Source: Aspidapion aeneum (taxonomy: Eukaryota; Arthropoda; Insecta; Coleoptera; Brentidae). From it: a stretch of DNA of 64,000 nucleotides. Location of the stretch: the NCBI GenBank assembly GCA_963576565.1, contig OY755044.1, positions 41,313,235 through 41,377,234 on the forward strand, written 5' to 3'. Each line of letters opens with the position of its first letter. Position 1 is the first letter of the stretch. The translations under genes and the position numbers were made by a program. The notes under the pieces were generated by a model. It did not search any database. It was given only the letters and a program-made list of their open reading frames with translations, and had not been told where the DNA came from. This document shows positions 34,091 through 46,292 of the stretch, piece by piece.

Positions 34091-35195
34091 ATTGATGGTG
34101 TGAGGGCCGCATAAGACAACTACAATTTGATTAAAAACTTTGAATGTAAATTTTCTTAAGAAATATATTGTATTGTAAAAAAAAATATTTTCTGGTTAGG
34201 TCGAGGTTCTAATGTATTTAGTTGGGATAGCTTATCCGAAAGGAAATTAGTGACTGTGTAGGCTTCAAGAGTGATAACTTTTGATTGTAATTGACTGAGT
34301 TTTTCAAATGTTTATCTGGTTTGGGTGTGTTATCATTGCTTAGTTTTCGTATGAATTAGATCGATTGAAAATTCTGAGGCGCCTTAATATAACAGTTTAG
34401 TCTGATTTAAAAATGTTCTTGAAATTCTCAAGCCGTAGGTCGAAAAATCCTGCAGTGTGCGTGAATAAAACACTAAATTTAAATTACATCTTTAAAAGGA
34501 AGTGTTAAACTTATTTTAAATTTTGTCGTACTTTGGACTCCAGTTAAACCCCAAAAACTAGCGTTTTTATAAAATAAATCAATCAAAATTTAAATCGATC
34601 TCAGTAATATGAAAAGCAGATCACTTTTAATTTAAGCTCATTTTGTCCATACTCACTTTTAGTGTTTGCATGTCAACTTGGCGCCACGTATGGAGTTTAA
34701 ATATTTGACTTGGTTTTTGAGCTCCGTGTGCTCGTAGTGGCTTCGATCACGTGGCTTGTACTTTCAAAATAGACCTTGGGGCGTATTTGACGTTATTCGG
34801 AGCAAATAGAATAAAATTTGCACATTTTTATAATCGGTGGGGTATACCCGACTCTTATGTTCTCACATAAAATTCAGTTCAGTCAGTGTGTAAATTTTCC
34901 CAAAACTACCAATTGTCCTTGGCAGGTTTACACTAAAATTGGGGACGGAAGCCTAATCAGCATTGTTTATGTATACAGGGGCATACAGGGGAAAGGAACG
35001 GCTGGTCTGGCTTTCCCATACTAACCGCAAGATTGCCATTATAATGATAAACTGACAACCTCGCTTAAAGGATTTTAAAGGTTAGATTTTCGCGTACCCA
35101 AAGTCAAACGTAGCAAATTTAGCACAAGGTTTGCATTAAAGGCTAATGTTTTTATATTTACAGCGTAAGTAATGGATTCCATGCAGGGTTGGACA
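34091..35195. other. Intergenic, unassigned
   Basis: AT-rich with a GC-richer patch at 34670-34830. No frame or repeat structure supported. Confidence 0.4.
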
Positions 35196-35197
35196 TA

Positions 35198-36087
35198 CGA
35201 GGTGTGACAATTAAATTTTAAGACTGGCCCCCGTACCAAGAGGTTTTAAATCTCTACGCCTCGGGCGGTTGGAGTTATTCACCTTGTTGTGCGTTCTACT
35301 ACCGCGCGCAATCGTCTTTCCTCTGCTAGTTTAGCTTAGCCAGTGGTTTGAAGCGGATCGTGCATAGCTTATTTGGAAAAATTAAGCAACGTATTAATTT
35401 AAAGTAAAACTCAAAGAAACGGCTACTGAATGCTTTCGAATGCTAAAGATGTCTACGGGGAGCAGTGTATATCTCGTGCAATGATTTTTATGTGTCATAA
35501 AAGCTTTTTCGAGGGTGGTGAAGTTAAAGATCATGAAGGAGAAGGGCGATCCAACACATCAAAAACAGCGATGCTCATTGTTTTTCTTTTCGATATTAGG
35601 GGTGTTATTCTTATCGAATGGGCGCGTGAGGGTCAAACAGTTAACCAACATTTATATTTGGAGGTATTGATGTAGCTAAGGGAACGTCCAAAGAAAAAAC
35701 TTGCAGATTTGTGAAAGAACAATGCGTGGCTACTCTACCAGGAGAATGCACCGGCCCACAATACCCTACCCATTAAGCAGTTTTTAGCTAATAAGAAGAT
35801 CCCCATCGTTAACCACTCACCATTTTCACCAGACTTGGCTTCTTGCGACTTCTACCTGTTTCCGAAAATGAAGAAATTGTTAAAAGGAACACGTTTTAAA
35901 ATATTAGAACATGTCAAGAGAAAAACGGCAAGACTTCTTAACAGCCTCTCTTCGGATGATTTCCAAAATTGCTTCCAACATTGGAAAAAAACGCATGTAA
36001 CGCTGCGTCGAACATCATTAAGTTGTATTAGTATTTAAATAAAGTAGATTTTTTACACCAGTCTTATAATTTTATTGTCACACCTCG
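35198..36087 (+). mobile_element. mariner element with internal deletion
   Basis: 30-bp inverted termini (35198-35227 starting CGAGGTGTGACAATTAAATT; 36058-36087 ending TTATTGTCACACCTCG) sit between TA dinucleotides (35196-35197 and 36088-36089), the Tc1/mariner target. At 890 bp it is shorter than the usual 1.3 kb because the transposase centre is missing. Confidence 0.92.
35415..36038 (+). pseudogene. mariner transposase remnant
   Basis: The first frame (35430-35675) has the N-terminal helix-turn-helix text SRAMIFMCHKSFFEGG, then jumps by deletion to FDIRGVILIEWAREGQTVNQ, which normally follows the first catalytic Asp. A second frame has ENAPAHNT (second catalytic Asp of HDNAPAHT replaced by Glu) and HSPFSPDLASCDFYLFPKMK (third Asp kept), then DFQNCFQHWKK. 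It cannot be active. Confidence 0.88.
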
Positions 36088-36299
36088 TATATGTAAATTT
36101 GATCTGTGTATATTTAATACCGTCTTAATCTATTATTTTGCTATATCTTTTTAATATTGCATTTACTAACTGATTTGATTTTCGTATCTATGTACTTTGA
36201 GACCACAATAAGTCGATTAAAAAGTGAAATCTGAAACATCTCTTAAAGTCTAACTGTAATTTGGCATTTTGGATTCTATAGACGACTGCTTGTAAGTTG

Positions 36300-36470
36300 G
36301 TCAAATAGGTATCAAAATTATTGTTACAAAGAAAAACTGAATGTCTTCTCCACTAAAGTCTTTATTGTTTCGGGTTTCATTTAGGACATGTTTCGAGTCT
36401 AAAGAGACCCATCATCATCTAAAATAAGTTAAACAAAAATGTTTAACTACATCCGAAGCAACTTTAGTGC
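36300..36470. repeat. Possible Penelope-like element end
   Basis: GGACATGTTTCGAGTCTAAA followed by AGACCCATCATCATC resembles the TTTCG...CATCATCAG terminal motif of Penelope-like elements. There is no accompanying reverse transcriptase, so this is tentative. Confidence 0.25.
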
Positions 36471-36889
36471 ATATTAAATAGATTAAACCGATACCCCCTT
36501 AAAATCTAACATACCTTTCAAAAACCTTCAAAAGACTCTCGTACCCCCAGCAAGCTAATCCGAGGGTTCAAATAGATGCTATTACTAGTTGAAAATCCAG
36601 CGAAAAAGAGGTATCCTGAACAGTTGTGGGAAGTGGAGAATTCTGTAATTCAAAAGATATAGAATTGCGTTAAAGATAAAGGAATTTTAAATTTTAATAT
36701 TTGTCTTTTCAGAGTGAGAGAGATTTTTTTTTTTTGGTTGAAGGCACTAATCAACCATCAAACTATATCTTTTATTTATCATCTTAACTATATTTAATTT
36801 TAATTTAACTTAATTTCATTTTTATTTTTTAACCTATTTCCATTTTTTCAAATGAAAAATTTTTACTTGGGTACGTCATCCAGTTTTCT

Positions 36890-37410
36890 ATGGCCGACTC
36901 AAATTCTGGCAGAACCACTGCTTTTGGCATTGGGCAGCATTGCAAAAACCAAAGGGCGACGCTTGGAATTGATTAAAATCATCGTAGTTGTAAATTTGCA
37001 TATAGCCACTTCTGTCTAACGTATCTTTGATAGTTTACTCAGGGAGGAGGTTAATTGTGTCTTTGTTACATCATTAAGTTTACTAGAGTCGATATAAAAT
37101 CTGGTGGAACCATCATTATGATACGATATCAATATGTAGTAAACTTGTTTCGTTTAAAAGGACTCTTGTAGGATTAGTTGTCTTCTTTCAGTACTTTATT
37201 CAGTTTTCTATCGTTTTAAACGACTGTTTTAGGATTAAATGTCTTTCAGTACTTTAGTCTGTTTTCCATGCTGGAACCATCTTTCTTTCTTATTAATACC
37301 ACTGCATGATTTTTCTATGACATCATCTTTTATCAAATTATATATTATTCTGTTCAACTACGTTTGTCAACTTCGTCCACTCAGAAGGGGGATAATGTGG
37401 TAGTAATGTT
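36890..37410 (-). pseudogene. Decayed Ty3/gypsy-type Pol fragment
   Basis: Short minus-strand matches appear in the order expected for a Ty3/gypsy reverse transcriptase, each in its own frame: an AVVLIRKKDGS word (near 37290), DGSTRFYIDSSKLND (37115-37070) and FQASPFGFCNAAQ (near 36960). A 150-bp block with two imperfect direct repeats (37150-37262) separates the first two. No LTRs, no long frame. It is an ancient, heavily broken copy. Confidence 0.55.
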
Positions 37411-39090
37411 TCGTTTACGAAGATTCTTGTTATGATTGATAAGAGCCTAATTTTCTAGATACTTACAGCTAAGGTTGGTTTTATCTATTGTAGTATTAAG
37501 TTATTGTTTTTCTTCAGGAATATTTAAAAAATAACAAGAGATATTAAGTATTGACCACTTACTTACAAGATATAAAAATTAGTCTTTCATGTGAAGCAAT
37601 CTTACCTTTAATTAGGCTACACTGAATATACCTCAAAGTTTTGTTACGCCATCAAAATTTCTGGTGAAGCTAGATCACCGCTGGACATGACAGCTTATAG
37701 TGTTTTCGGCTTTTACTTAAAAAAGCCTCTAGAGTTCTCTTAAATCGGTTTTAAAAGAAGTTGCCTGTTCGGCCTAAAATAGTTTTACTGTTCGGCTTAC
37801 GAAAATTATTTCTTCGAAATAGCATGGGCTGTAACTCTTTGGATCAAGAACGACATATGCGTCATTTAAAAAGTTTATAACAAAAAATTTTAAACACGAA
37901 ATCACAACATTAAAAAGGTGAGTGAACGTGAGTAATCGAAATAGGATTTGCATTACTCTCGAGTGCGCAACAAGCAGTAAAGCCGAAAACACTACAAATC
38001 TGGCTTTAGATGTAGCTTTTTATTATCAATAACAAATCAATATTAAAATTTTAATACTAATGTCGGTGCAAATACATGTCAGAAGATGCTTGCTGAAAAA
38101 CTTTTGTTTTAAGAAATTTGTTATTAACAACCAAACCCAAACCAATGTAACAATAATATAAAAAGTATAAAACCAATAATAATTATTGTGTAATAATAGA
38201 TAAATCATAAAAATCTATATAAGTAGTATTTCCTTTTTAAAATTCCCACAAGAAAAATGTATTAGTAATTAAATCGATGTAAAATAAAAATTTTGATATC
38301 CTATTATACACCGAGCCCAAAATATTTATAAAAAAAATGCCACGAAACAAAAAATAAAGTGGCATGATTATTTTTGTGAAATAAGTACAAATTATGTTTA
38401 GTAGTTGACCTCTTTAGTGTTTAATAAAAATTGGAAAAAATACAGGGTGGTTAACTTAGTTTTATTAATTCCAGAAAAAATTTCTAAAAGGCATTTTAAC
38501 CAAAATTGAAAATGTTATCTAAGTTTTTTATTTGGGTTTCAATAAACCCAGCTAAAATAGATTTAGGTTAGAAATGACAAACAGTTTTTTTACAATTACA
38601 CTACCTCAAGAAATGTAGAACTTTTAGGACAATCAACATTTTGTTATATAGATTTTTAAATTAAATACCACTCTGTATTTTTTTCTTAAAAAAAAGATCC
38701 AATTTATACTTATGAATATTGATAACAGAAAAAATTGTAGAATATTAAATTTGTATTTTCTGCGAAACAGAAAATAAAAAAGTTCAATAAATAGTTTCTA
38801 ATTATTTCCGTTCCTACTAATTTTTTAGAGCTATAACAAGCTTGCAATGTGTGTTTCTTCAAAATAAAAAGGTAATAAAATAATTTTCATCATTGTAGAA
38901 ATCTGCATGCATAGAAGCCTGTTTGACTACAGTAAATTCCATAATTTTTTAGATAACTTTTAAGTTATCATAACAACCAACATAGGCCAGCGAAACAAGT
39001 TGTCTCAAAATTAATGGAATCCAGTATACCTATGTATGTATTTTATTTTTTGGAAGCATAGGTATCTTTAAAAGGTGAAGGCACCATGTG
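37411..39090. other. Intergenic, unassigned
   Basis: Very AT-rich. One ATACAGGGTGGTTAACTTAG transposon-end motif (38442). TTTACTT...GAAAACAC words at 37700 and 37985 may be an old inverted pair. No coding structure. Confidence 0.4.
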
Positions 39091-39192
39091 ACGTAGCGCT
39101 GGGGAGAGGGTCGGCTCTTTACTGTTGACAGTTCTACCTGTTAGGATGAAATTATGGGATGTAAACAATAAATACATTTGGCGAGATTTTTA

Positions 39193-39386
39193 AAATTATA
39201 ACTTCCCTGTCCTCCTTTTGGGAGGTCAAAATCGGTGTTAACATAAAGTAAGTATAACCTAACCGTGATCAATTGATCGCAAACGTATCCTAACCGGGGC
39301 GTGCCTGGACAGGTTTGCGATCATTTGATGGTTTGGCTAACACCGATTTCGACCTCCCAATAAGAGGAAATGGGAGCTATAATTTA
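39193..39386. mobile_element. MITE in left arm of the 39-kb foldback
   Basis: GGGAGGTCAAAATCGGTGTTA (first 20 at 39220) mirrors TAACACCGATTTCGACCTCC at 39338; outer TTATAACTTCCC mirrors GGGAGCTATAA. The right arm of the host foldback lacks it. Confidence 0.8.
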
Positions 39387-39577
39387 AAAAAAAGACGAAA
39401 AAATTTAATTATATCCAAAAACCATTTATTCAAAAAAATTATTTCCAAATTTTTGTCTAAGTATATTGTCACGAAGGTGCACCCAGTCCGAAGTATAAAT
39501 CTTAACTGCAGAAGGGCTTAAAAGCATTTCAATATTTTCGAGCTATTCCATATATTTATAGGTAGCATGATATTAAC

Positions 39578-39862
39578 TATTGGGACAACCTATAGATCAA
39601 CTGACGTGATTAGCAATAAATGCAATGTACCCAGGACTTTTTGACCTCGACTCGCGAGATCAAAGTACGGTGAGGCGAGGCGTTGCCTCGTCGTACTAAA
39701 GTTTCGCTTTTTGTTTTGGCGCCCAACGTGGCGCCACCATCATGTCACGAATGAGGGGGGCTAAAAAAACCTGAAACTAATCGTACTTTGGTCTCGCGAG
39801 TCTATGTCAAAAAGCCCTGGGTAACCTACTTCGATTGTATCTATCTATAGCCTGTCCCAATA
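39578..39862. mobile_element. MITE with TATTGGGACA termini
   Basis: TATTGGGACAACCTATAGAT (39578) mirrors ATCTATAGCCTGTCCCAATA (39843-39862). It contains another MITE (39630-39821). Confidence 0.8.
39630..39821. mobile_element. 192-bp MITE with TA target duplication
   Basis: CCCAGGACTTTTTGAC and GTCAAAAAGCCCTGGG are inverted ends, flanked by TA on both sides. Subterminal CTCGCGAGATCAAAGTACG pairs with CGTACTTTGGTCTCGCGAG. Tc1/mariner-type by target site. Confidence 0.85.
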
Positions 39863-40107
39863 ATTGAGGAGCAGAAGTAACAAAGGGGCTAGGTGCCAAA
39901 ACTGTTAAATGGAGATATTAAAAAAATTGATGACGAAAATGACCGATCACTTGCCGGAAGTGCCGTCTATTTGCCCGATTGCTTACGAAATTAGTAGTCC
40001 TGCGACTTTGCACGTTTGATAGGATATAGTCGATGGCCCATAGAACCTTTATCTCGGTTTTAGGAAAAGTGGCACTTAGCCCCTTTGTTACTTCTGCTCC
40101 TCAATTA
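39861..40107. mobile_element. MITE with TAATTGAGGAGCAG termini
   Basis: TAATTGAGGAGCAGAAGTAA mirrors TTACTTCTGCTCCTCAATTA, continuing through CAAAGGGGCTA/TAGCCCCTTTG. It abuts the TATTGGGACA element. Confidence 0.88.
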
Positions 40108-40407
40108 ATATCATGCTATAATAATAATAATAGCTTGAAAATATTGAAATGCCTTTAAGCCCGTATGCCGTTAAGGTTTATATTTTATGGTTAGGTGCAC
40201 CTTCGTGACAATATATGCATCGGTTATCTACCGCAGATACGGTTACAAATTTCGATTACGTACAAGTATATGAAGTTATTTGGCACTGAAAAGTAAAGGA
40301 GAATTGTTTAAAGGCCTTGCCAACTGGCGCCATCTTTTGGGAACCCTTGTTACCCGTGCTGACGCCTGGCTTATACACATAAGCCGATCCTCTCCCCAGC
40401 GCTACGT

Positions 40408-41934
40408 GCATTTATGGACATTCTTATTTTACTCTTCTTTTGTTTGGCGTATGTGTATGTCGCTTGCGTAGATTATTATTTTTACTTTTGAATGTATTAA
40501 ATGCATATCATATTTATTATTTACACTGTTTATTTGCTTGTGCAAAACAACTTCACTTTGCAGTATTCTTTTTTACTGTTTCGGTTTAGGAGAAAAACAA
40601 GTTTGTGTTTTGGGACGACATTTCTAAAATAGGGGTATACATTTAAAAACGTATTTCATAATTCGTATGTTGAAATACAACAAGGTATCTTGTTATAACT
40701 GCATGTTAGGCAAAACTGAGCTAACCTCCTTTAAAGTACGAATTCTGTAGTTGCGATTAAATGTAACACTATGATTTTCATCAACTATAGCTCAATTTTT
40801 TGCAGTTACTACCATTTCGCTTTGGACGGTAGAATCGATCCGTAACGGTTATACTATTGCTTTTTACCTTTTTTTACCTAATAGCGAATAATAATAATGA
40901 TAAGTGTGCGAAATTGTAGTGCTGCTTTTTTACTCTAATAAAGTAATTTAAAAAAATTTTGAACTAATTGTGTGCTTTAAAATATTTTGAAATATCCCGA
41001 AATACTTTGAATAAAGTAAAGTAAAATATTTATCCGATTAGCCACGATTTTTTTAAAATGTACGTACTAAAATTTACGTTTTTTAGTGAAATATAATAAA
41101 ATACTTTAAATAATAATGTAATACATTTAAATACAGAAAATGTAAAAGTATTGAAGAAACATGTTATAAGTTAACCAAAAAAATTAAAAATCATTAGACA
41201 CTTATAGTAGATACGTACTTCGTATTCGCGTTGTCGTTAGTGTACTGGGAAATGCTGTTATCTTATTGGCCAGGTTTGTGGTCTGACAGCTCACTTCGTC
41301 ACAGCTTCGGTGTCGTAAAACTACGCTTTGTAGTACGTATTTCCGCTAGGACCGTCGGCACGGTATCTACTACTAGCCTGACCAATCAAAAGTGTCCTTA
41401 ATGTAAGTGGAATTTTAAATTTATCGTCATTATACCCCCCCCCCCCCCACAAGGTTAGCACAGTAAAATAAGAGTAAAGATAAAGTATAATAAGGCGATA
41501 ACCTCAAATGTTTTAAAACGCTAAAGAAGCAATGAGTTTTATGTCTTGTTTACTCACACTTGTGGTTTTTGGAACAATTTTACTTGTAACTGCCACTCAG
41601 TAATCTTTTTTCTCTATGACTTATGCAGAGTTGTAGATATGCAGATGTGGACTTAAAAAAATAAACTTGTTTTTCTCTTTAATTTTATATCCGAAAATGC
41701 CTCTTGATGAGTCGGCATTTTAAAACGTTTGGGACCTATGTTCATATAGAGTTTTTTTCTCAAAATGGACAAAAGATATACTGAATATTAGCATGTATAC
41801 ATATTTAACTGCACAGCCAAAATACTGGACTAGATTTCTATTTATGCTTTGTGGTTTTTTTATTAAATGAACTTTGTTGTTTGCTATCATCCATTTTATT
41901 TTATACAGACCTTCATTAGTGTCATTTTTACCTT
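40408..41934. other. Intergenic, unassigned
   Basis: AT-rich; 14-base C run at 41435-41448; 41715-41800 is a distant copy of the 13.6-kb dispersed repeat. No gene seen. Confidence 0.4.
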
Positions 41935-42390
41935 CCAGCCCGCGCAGCAACGGCTAGAGAAGGTATTGTTTTCGACAAAATAATTTTTTTTTAGATAACG
42001 CTGAAAATGTGTTATCTTAGCAATATCGTCGAGGTCCGTATGTGTGTGGGTATGTCTGTCCGAACCACGGTAGCTCCTAAACCGCTAAACAGATTTTCAT
42101 GAAATTTTCAGATAAAAGAGTGTACAATACTGTAAAGAGCTGATTAGATTTTGGTCAAAATCTATTAATGCTAATGATAGTTTTTTGATAGTTAAAAAAT
42201 TGAAAATATTCTAATTTTAACGGGGCATGGCATCAATATGCGGTTCTCGGAATATGGTAGAACACATTTTTCTCAATAATTTATGTTACAACCAAAAACT
42301 TCCTAGGGAAAAAACTGTTTTCAAGACTGATAGCATGAAGTTGACTTGAAGTGTGCTAATGGACTAGGATGGTTTCAGATCCGTCATGGA
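41935..42390. repeat. Dispersed repeat family, long copy A
   Basis: TACCTTCCAGCCCGCGCAG at the left, CAGATCCGTCATGGATAC at the right. The interior includes GGTAGCTCCTAAACCGCTAA and TTTTCATGAAATTTTCAGAT. About 450 bp is shared with 43865-44335. Confidence 0.75.
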
Positions 42391-43864
42391 TACTTGTATA
42401 TTTTTTTTGGTTTGCAAGGACAATAAAAGAGGAAAGCTGACATCAAAATAATTCTTTATTCATTATTATTTAATGTTCCACAAACAATATATTTTAAAAA
42501 TATTTTGAGTAATTTTAGTCTATTTTTAAAACGTAATAATTATGATGTAGTAACTCCAACCTTTTTAATGGGGTCGCTACATCACGAACCGCGTTTGTGC
42601 GGTCGTGACATTCAATAACAGCCCGAGAGTACGTATACATGGTGTCCCTAAAATTCATGTAGAGACAAAGAGGAGTGTGGATTATTCTATTATATATAGA
42701 CTAAAACTCTGCGTTACCAGTCTGCAGTGTGATAAAGTTTTTGCTGCCCCTGATTTTTTTTGCAATGTGCCGCTGGCGGATTCTTAAGTTACGTTACATT
42801 ACAAAGATCCTGTTTTTTGTATCCACTACCGCTATAGAGAAATAAATGTAAAACAAATTTTTGTAATGTGTTCATTTTTTGAAAACAATTGTCTGGCGAA
42901 TCGTTTAAAACATTTTTTGCTGCTAAATAACAGTCGCATACACAAAAAAACTGCAAGAAATTAAACACACATTAAATAATTTATTTTGTATTTTAGAATC
43001 TACCATTGGAGCACCACAAAAATGCTCAGTCGGGATAGGGGGCATGGCTAAAAAAGTATCTCGCTAGAGTATAACGTGGATTCATTTTGAGCTAAATATC
43101 TAAAAAACGACAATAGCTATAAAGGAATTCTGTAGATCGGTAACGACAGACCTATCTTCATATAGGAAATGTTAGTCTTAAAAATAATCCAAATAGTCTC
43201 TCCTCTTCGTTGGTACATGGGAATTGAGAACACCCTGTCTATCGGCACTCAGGTTATAATCGCTAATCCGTAACTAACTTCTGCCTGTGTGTTTCCAGGA
43301 GAATCGACATACCTGTGACATTCGGGGTACAGATAGACTCACATCACTCACACAGCACACGCATCCGCTAGGGTTACCGCATCATGACTATGTGAGAGGG
43401 AGAGCAAAAGAGTGGCGAAGGGAGTATCTAAGTGAGTGGGAGCGCACTAAAGTTTATGGCAGAGGGCTTGGCGAGTGAGAGAGAGAGGTCGGGTAAACGG
43501 GTGCTTGAAGTTAGCAGTATTAAGGTGGAGTTTCATAATCAAAATTTCATTTCATCATTAATGCTTGCAGCAATAGCGCTGAAACCATGTTTTCTTATTA
43601 ATATACAGGGTCTTCCGCTTACTTTATCACTAAAAGTTGCTATAAATCTAGGTCCCCGAAAGATTTGTAACCGTTCTATAGTGTTGTTTTTTTTTTAGTT
43701 TTTCCTTTAAAGCTTTTGTAGTTATTATGATATGTAGCACAAATTTAAAATCTAAATTAAGCTTTAAAACGTACGTCGCAGTTAATAATAAGAATCTAGA
43801 GGGAGACACTTTTTCCCCTGTTAAATTCTAAAATACAATATAATATTTTTTTTCTCTTGCAGTT
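42391..43864. other. Intergenic, unassigned
   Basis: A GC-richer patch with CTCACACAGCACACGC and GAGAGAGAGAGG lies at 43260-43510; an ATATACAGGGTCTTCCGC transposon-end motif is at 43603. No frame recognised. Confidence 0.35.
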
Positions 43865-44335
43865 TTTACGTTCCTAGCCCGCGCAGTATTGGCTAGAGGA
43901 AGTATTGTTTTCATGTAATTTTTTTTTGAGATAACGCCGAAAATGTGTGTATGTATAGTGTATTTTGATCTTAGCAATATCGCCGTGAAGTCTGTCCGTG
44001 GGTGTGTATATCTGTCCGGCACACGATAGCTCCTAAGCCGCTGAACCGATTTTTATGAAATTTAGGCACAATAGTGTACAATACTGTAAAGAGCTGATTA
44101 GAATTTGATCAAAATCCATTAATGCTAAAAACAATTTTATGACAGTTAAAAAATTGAAAAAATTGTAATTTTTTAATGGAGCATCGCATCAATGTTCGGA
44201 ATATAGAACACATTTTTCTCAATAATGTGTGTTATAACCAAAAACTTTGTTCGAGCTTCCGTTTCTGAGATATTTACAAAAAACTGTTATTAAGGCTGAT
44301 ATAGTGTTGAGTTCACTTGGAGTGTGCTAATGGAC
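43865..44335. repeat. Dispersed repeat family, long copy B
   Basis: Collinear with copy A: CCTAGCCCGCGCAGTATTGG, GATAGCTCCTAAGCCGCTGA, TGGAGTGTGCTAATGGACTA. The right end after that differs. Confidence 0.75.
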
Positions 44336-45009
44336 TATACTTAATGTTGTATTAAAGTGGCTAAACCGTGATGGGCGGGAAGGGAGTAGAGGGGTACATA
44401 CAGTGGCCCGCACTTCCTGTAATTTTTTTATTGCTATTGTTTCCCAAAACGAGGCACTGCACTAATTAGTCATTAGTTTACTATTTTACTTGCTTTTTAT
44501 TTATGTCTTCTTCTAAACGATTTTATTAGAGAGGGACATATATACTCTTGTCTGGTTGTTACGAACATATTGATTTAGCCGGCCTATGACGTTTTCTATT
44601 TGTTGTTGTTTTGACTGTTTTCATGTCAAACAAATTTGGACCGACTTTTTACAAAACAAATGACCGTTTTTGCAACTAAATCAATATTTTACTCTTTAAA
44701 GTGTACCAATGATTACACTATTTTTATTTAAACTTTTACGTATTCTAACAACATTGTCTTATTCACTAGTCCACGCTTAGCATGAATCACGGATGATTCA
44801 CATGTAAAATATCATCGTGAGACATAGAGTTTTTGTAATTAGTTTCTATTTACTAAGACGCCCAACTTTTTCTTGTACGAAAATTCTTGGAAGTGAGTGA
44901 TTCCTAACAGAGCGCAAATGTCAATTTAGTAGCTGTAAAAAATTTATTAAGTGGTAACATTTAAGTTTTTGTTTAAATCTACTGATTTTATGATATTAAA
45001 CATGAAGAA

Positions 45010-45600
45010 ACTATTGTCCTTCGATCCTGACAATAATCTTCTGGCAGGTTTTCTTGACTCGTTGATCTTGAATTGACTGCTGCTATTCCAGTTTAGGACG
45101 CCCTCTTTCTCTGCGCCCTATTGGTTGCCATTCTAGGACCTGCTTTGGTATCTTTCGTCGTTCATCCGTTGTACATGGCCGTACCATATCAGTTGTCTTT
45201 TAGTGATGTCATCCGTTATGCGTCCCTCGATTCCCATTTTTTCTTTTATGCTCTCATTTCTGATATGATCTGTTCTAGATACTCTTATTGATCTTCTTAT
45301 TGCATCCAAAATTCGACACTTTCCATTTTTGCTTTGTTGTTACGCGACAAGTCTCTATTCCATACAAGGGCGTGCTTTTCATCATTGTTTTATATATGTT
45401 AAATTTTACATTCTTTTTTATCTCTCTGCTCCATAAAATACTGTTAAGACAACCTATAACCTTTTTTGCTTTTACGATTCTTTTTTCCAGTTCTTTACAG
45501 TCTGTTCGTGTCTTATCAAATGTGACACCCAAGTATACACTCACTTTTGGTATTCTTCCGTTAACTTTCTCATCATATTATAATGTACAGGGCTGAAACT
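45010..45600 (-). pseudogene. LINE C-terminal fragment (RTE-like group)
   Basis: Minus-strand frame 45544-45275: SVYLGVTFDKTRTDCKELEK, RIVKAKKVIGCLNSILWS, YKTMMKSTPLYGIETCRV. Downstream, decayed text reads like W-GHV-R-M and GRRKRGRP (45190-45080). It is the post-polymerase part of an endonuclease-RT element; frameshifted. Confidence 0.75.
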
Positions 45601-46292
45601 AAGAAATCCTTTTACATTCCGTGCTGAATCGGCTTCCAAATATTTGACGCAAGCAAAACAAAATACACTGGTGACGCACCCGTAAATATTTGGTGAAAAA
45701 CTTTCTAACCTAATTAATAGTTCATCGCTTAAAAAGAAACGAATTTAAACAATTCCGTCCGGCAGTGTAGAATTGGGACAGGTTAGCTGTGTTCTTAACA
45801 ATTCCCAGAGTAGGTATTAAGGCGGAGTGCCGTAACGTATGCCGTACAAAAAAAACAGCTAAAATTAATTATAATACAATAAGTAATGCCAATTCAGTTC
45901 TTTTTTCCACCACTTTTAAAAGTTGATACATTGATGTCTTCGTGAATTTTTATTTTGTGTACATGCATACACATGATAAGATAAGAAGAAATTAAGGTGT
46001 CAACTTTAAAATGGGTCGAAAAAAACTAAATAGGGCACAATAAACAAAACGGTATGTACTGGTTGCAGTACATGTAAACATATGTAAACATAATCATGAG
46101 GCATAAAGTAATTTTTTTTTATATGAAAAAATTATGTACTAGGAACTATTTCTCTACCCCGTTCAAGGACATTACTTTGCCATGCGACATGACCTGCTGG
46201 CGACACAAAATATTCCTTCAATTTGTCCCTAACAGCATAGTCTGCCCTTGCACCCCGGTTTGCCCCTATCCGTCCCACTGACCTTAACGGTT

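Larger units (their letters stand above)
39091..40407. mobile_element. Foldback holding a nest of palindromic MITEs
   Basis: The outer ends ACGTAGCGCTGGGGAGAGGG (39091) and CCTCTCCCCAGCGCTACGT (40388-40407) are inverted. The inner parts of the arms pair too: 39463-39576 (TGTCACGAAGGTGCACC) with 40104-40214 (GGTGCACCTTCGTGACA). One palindrome is inserted in the left arm and three more sit in the loop, one inside another (listed separately). Confidence 0.8.
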
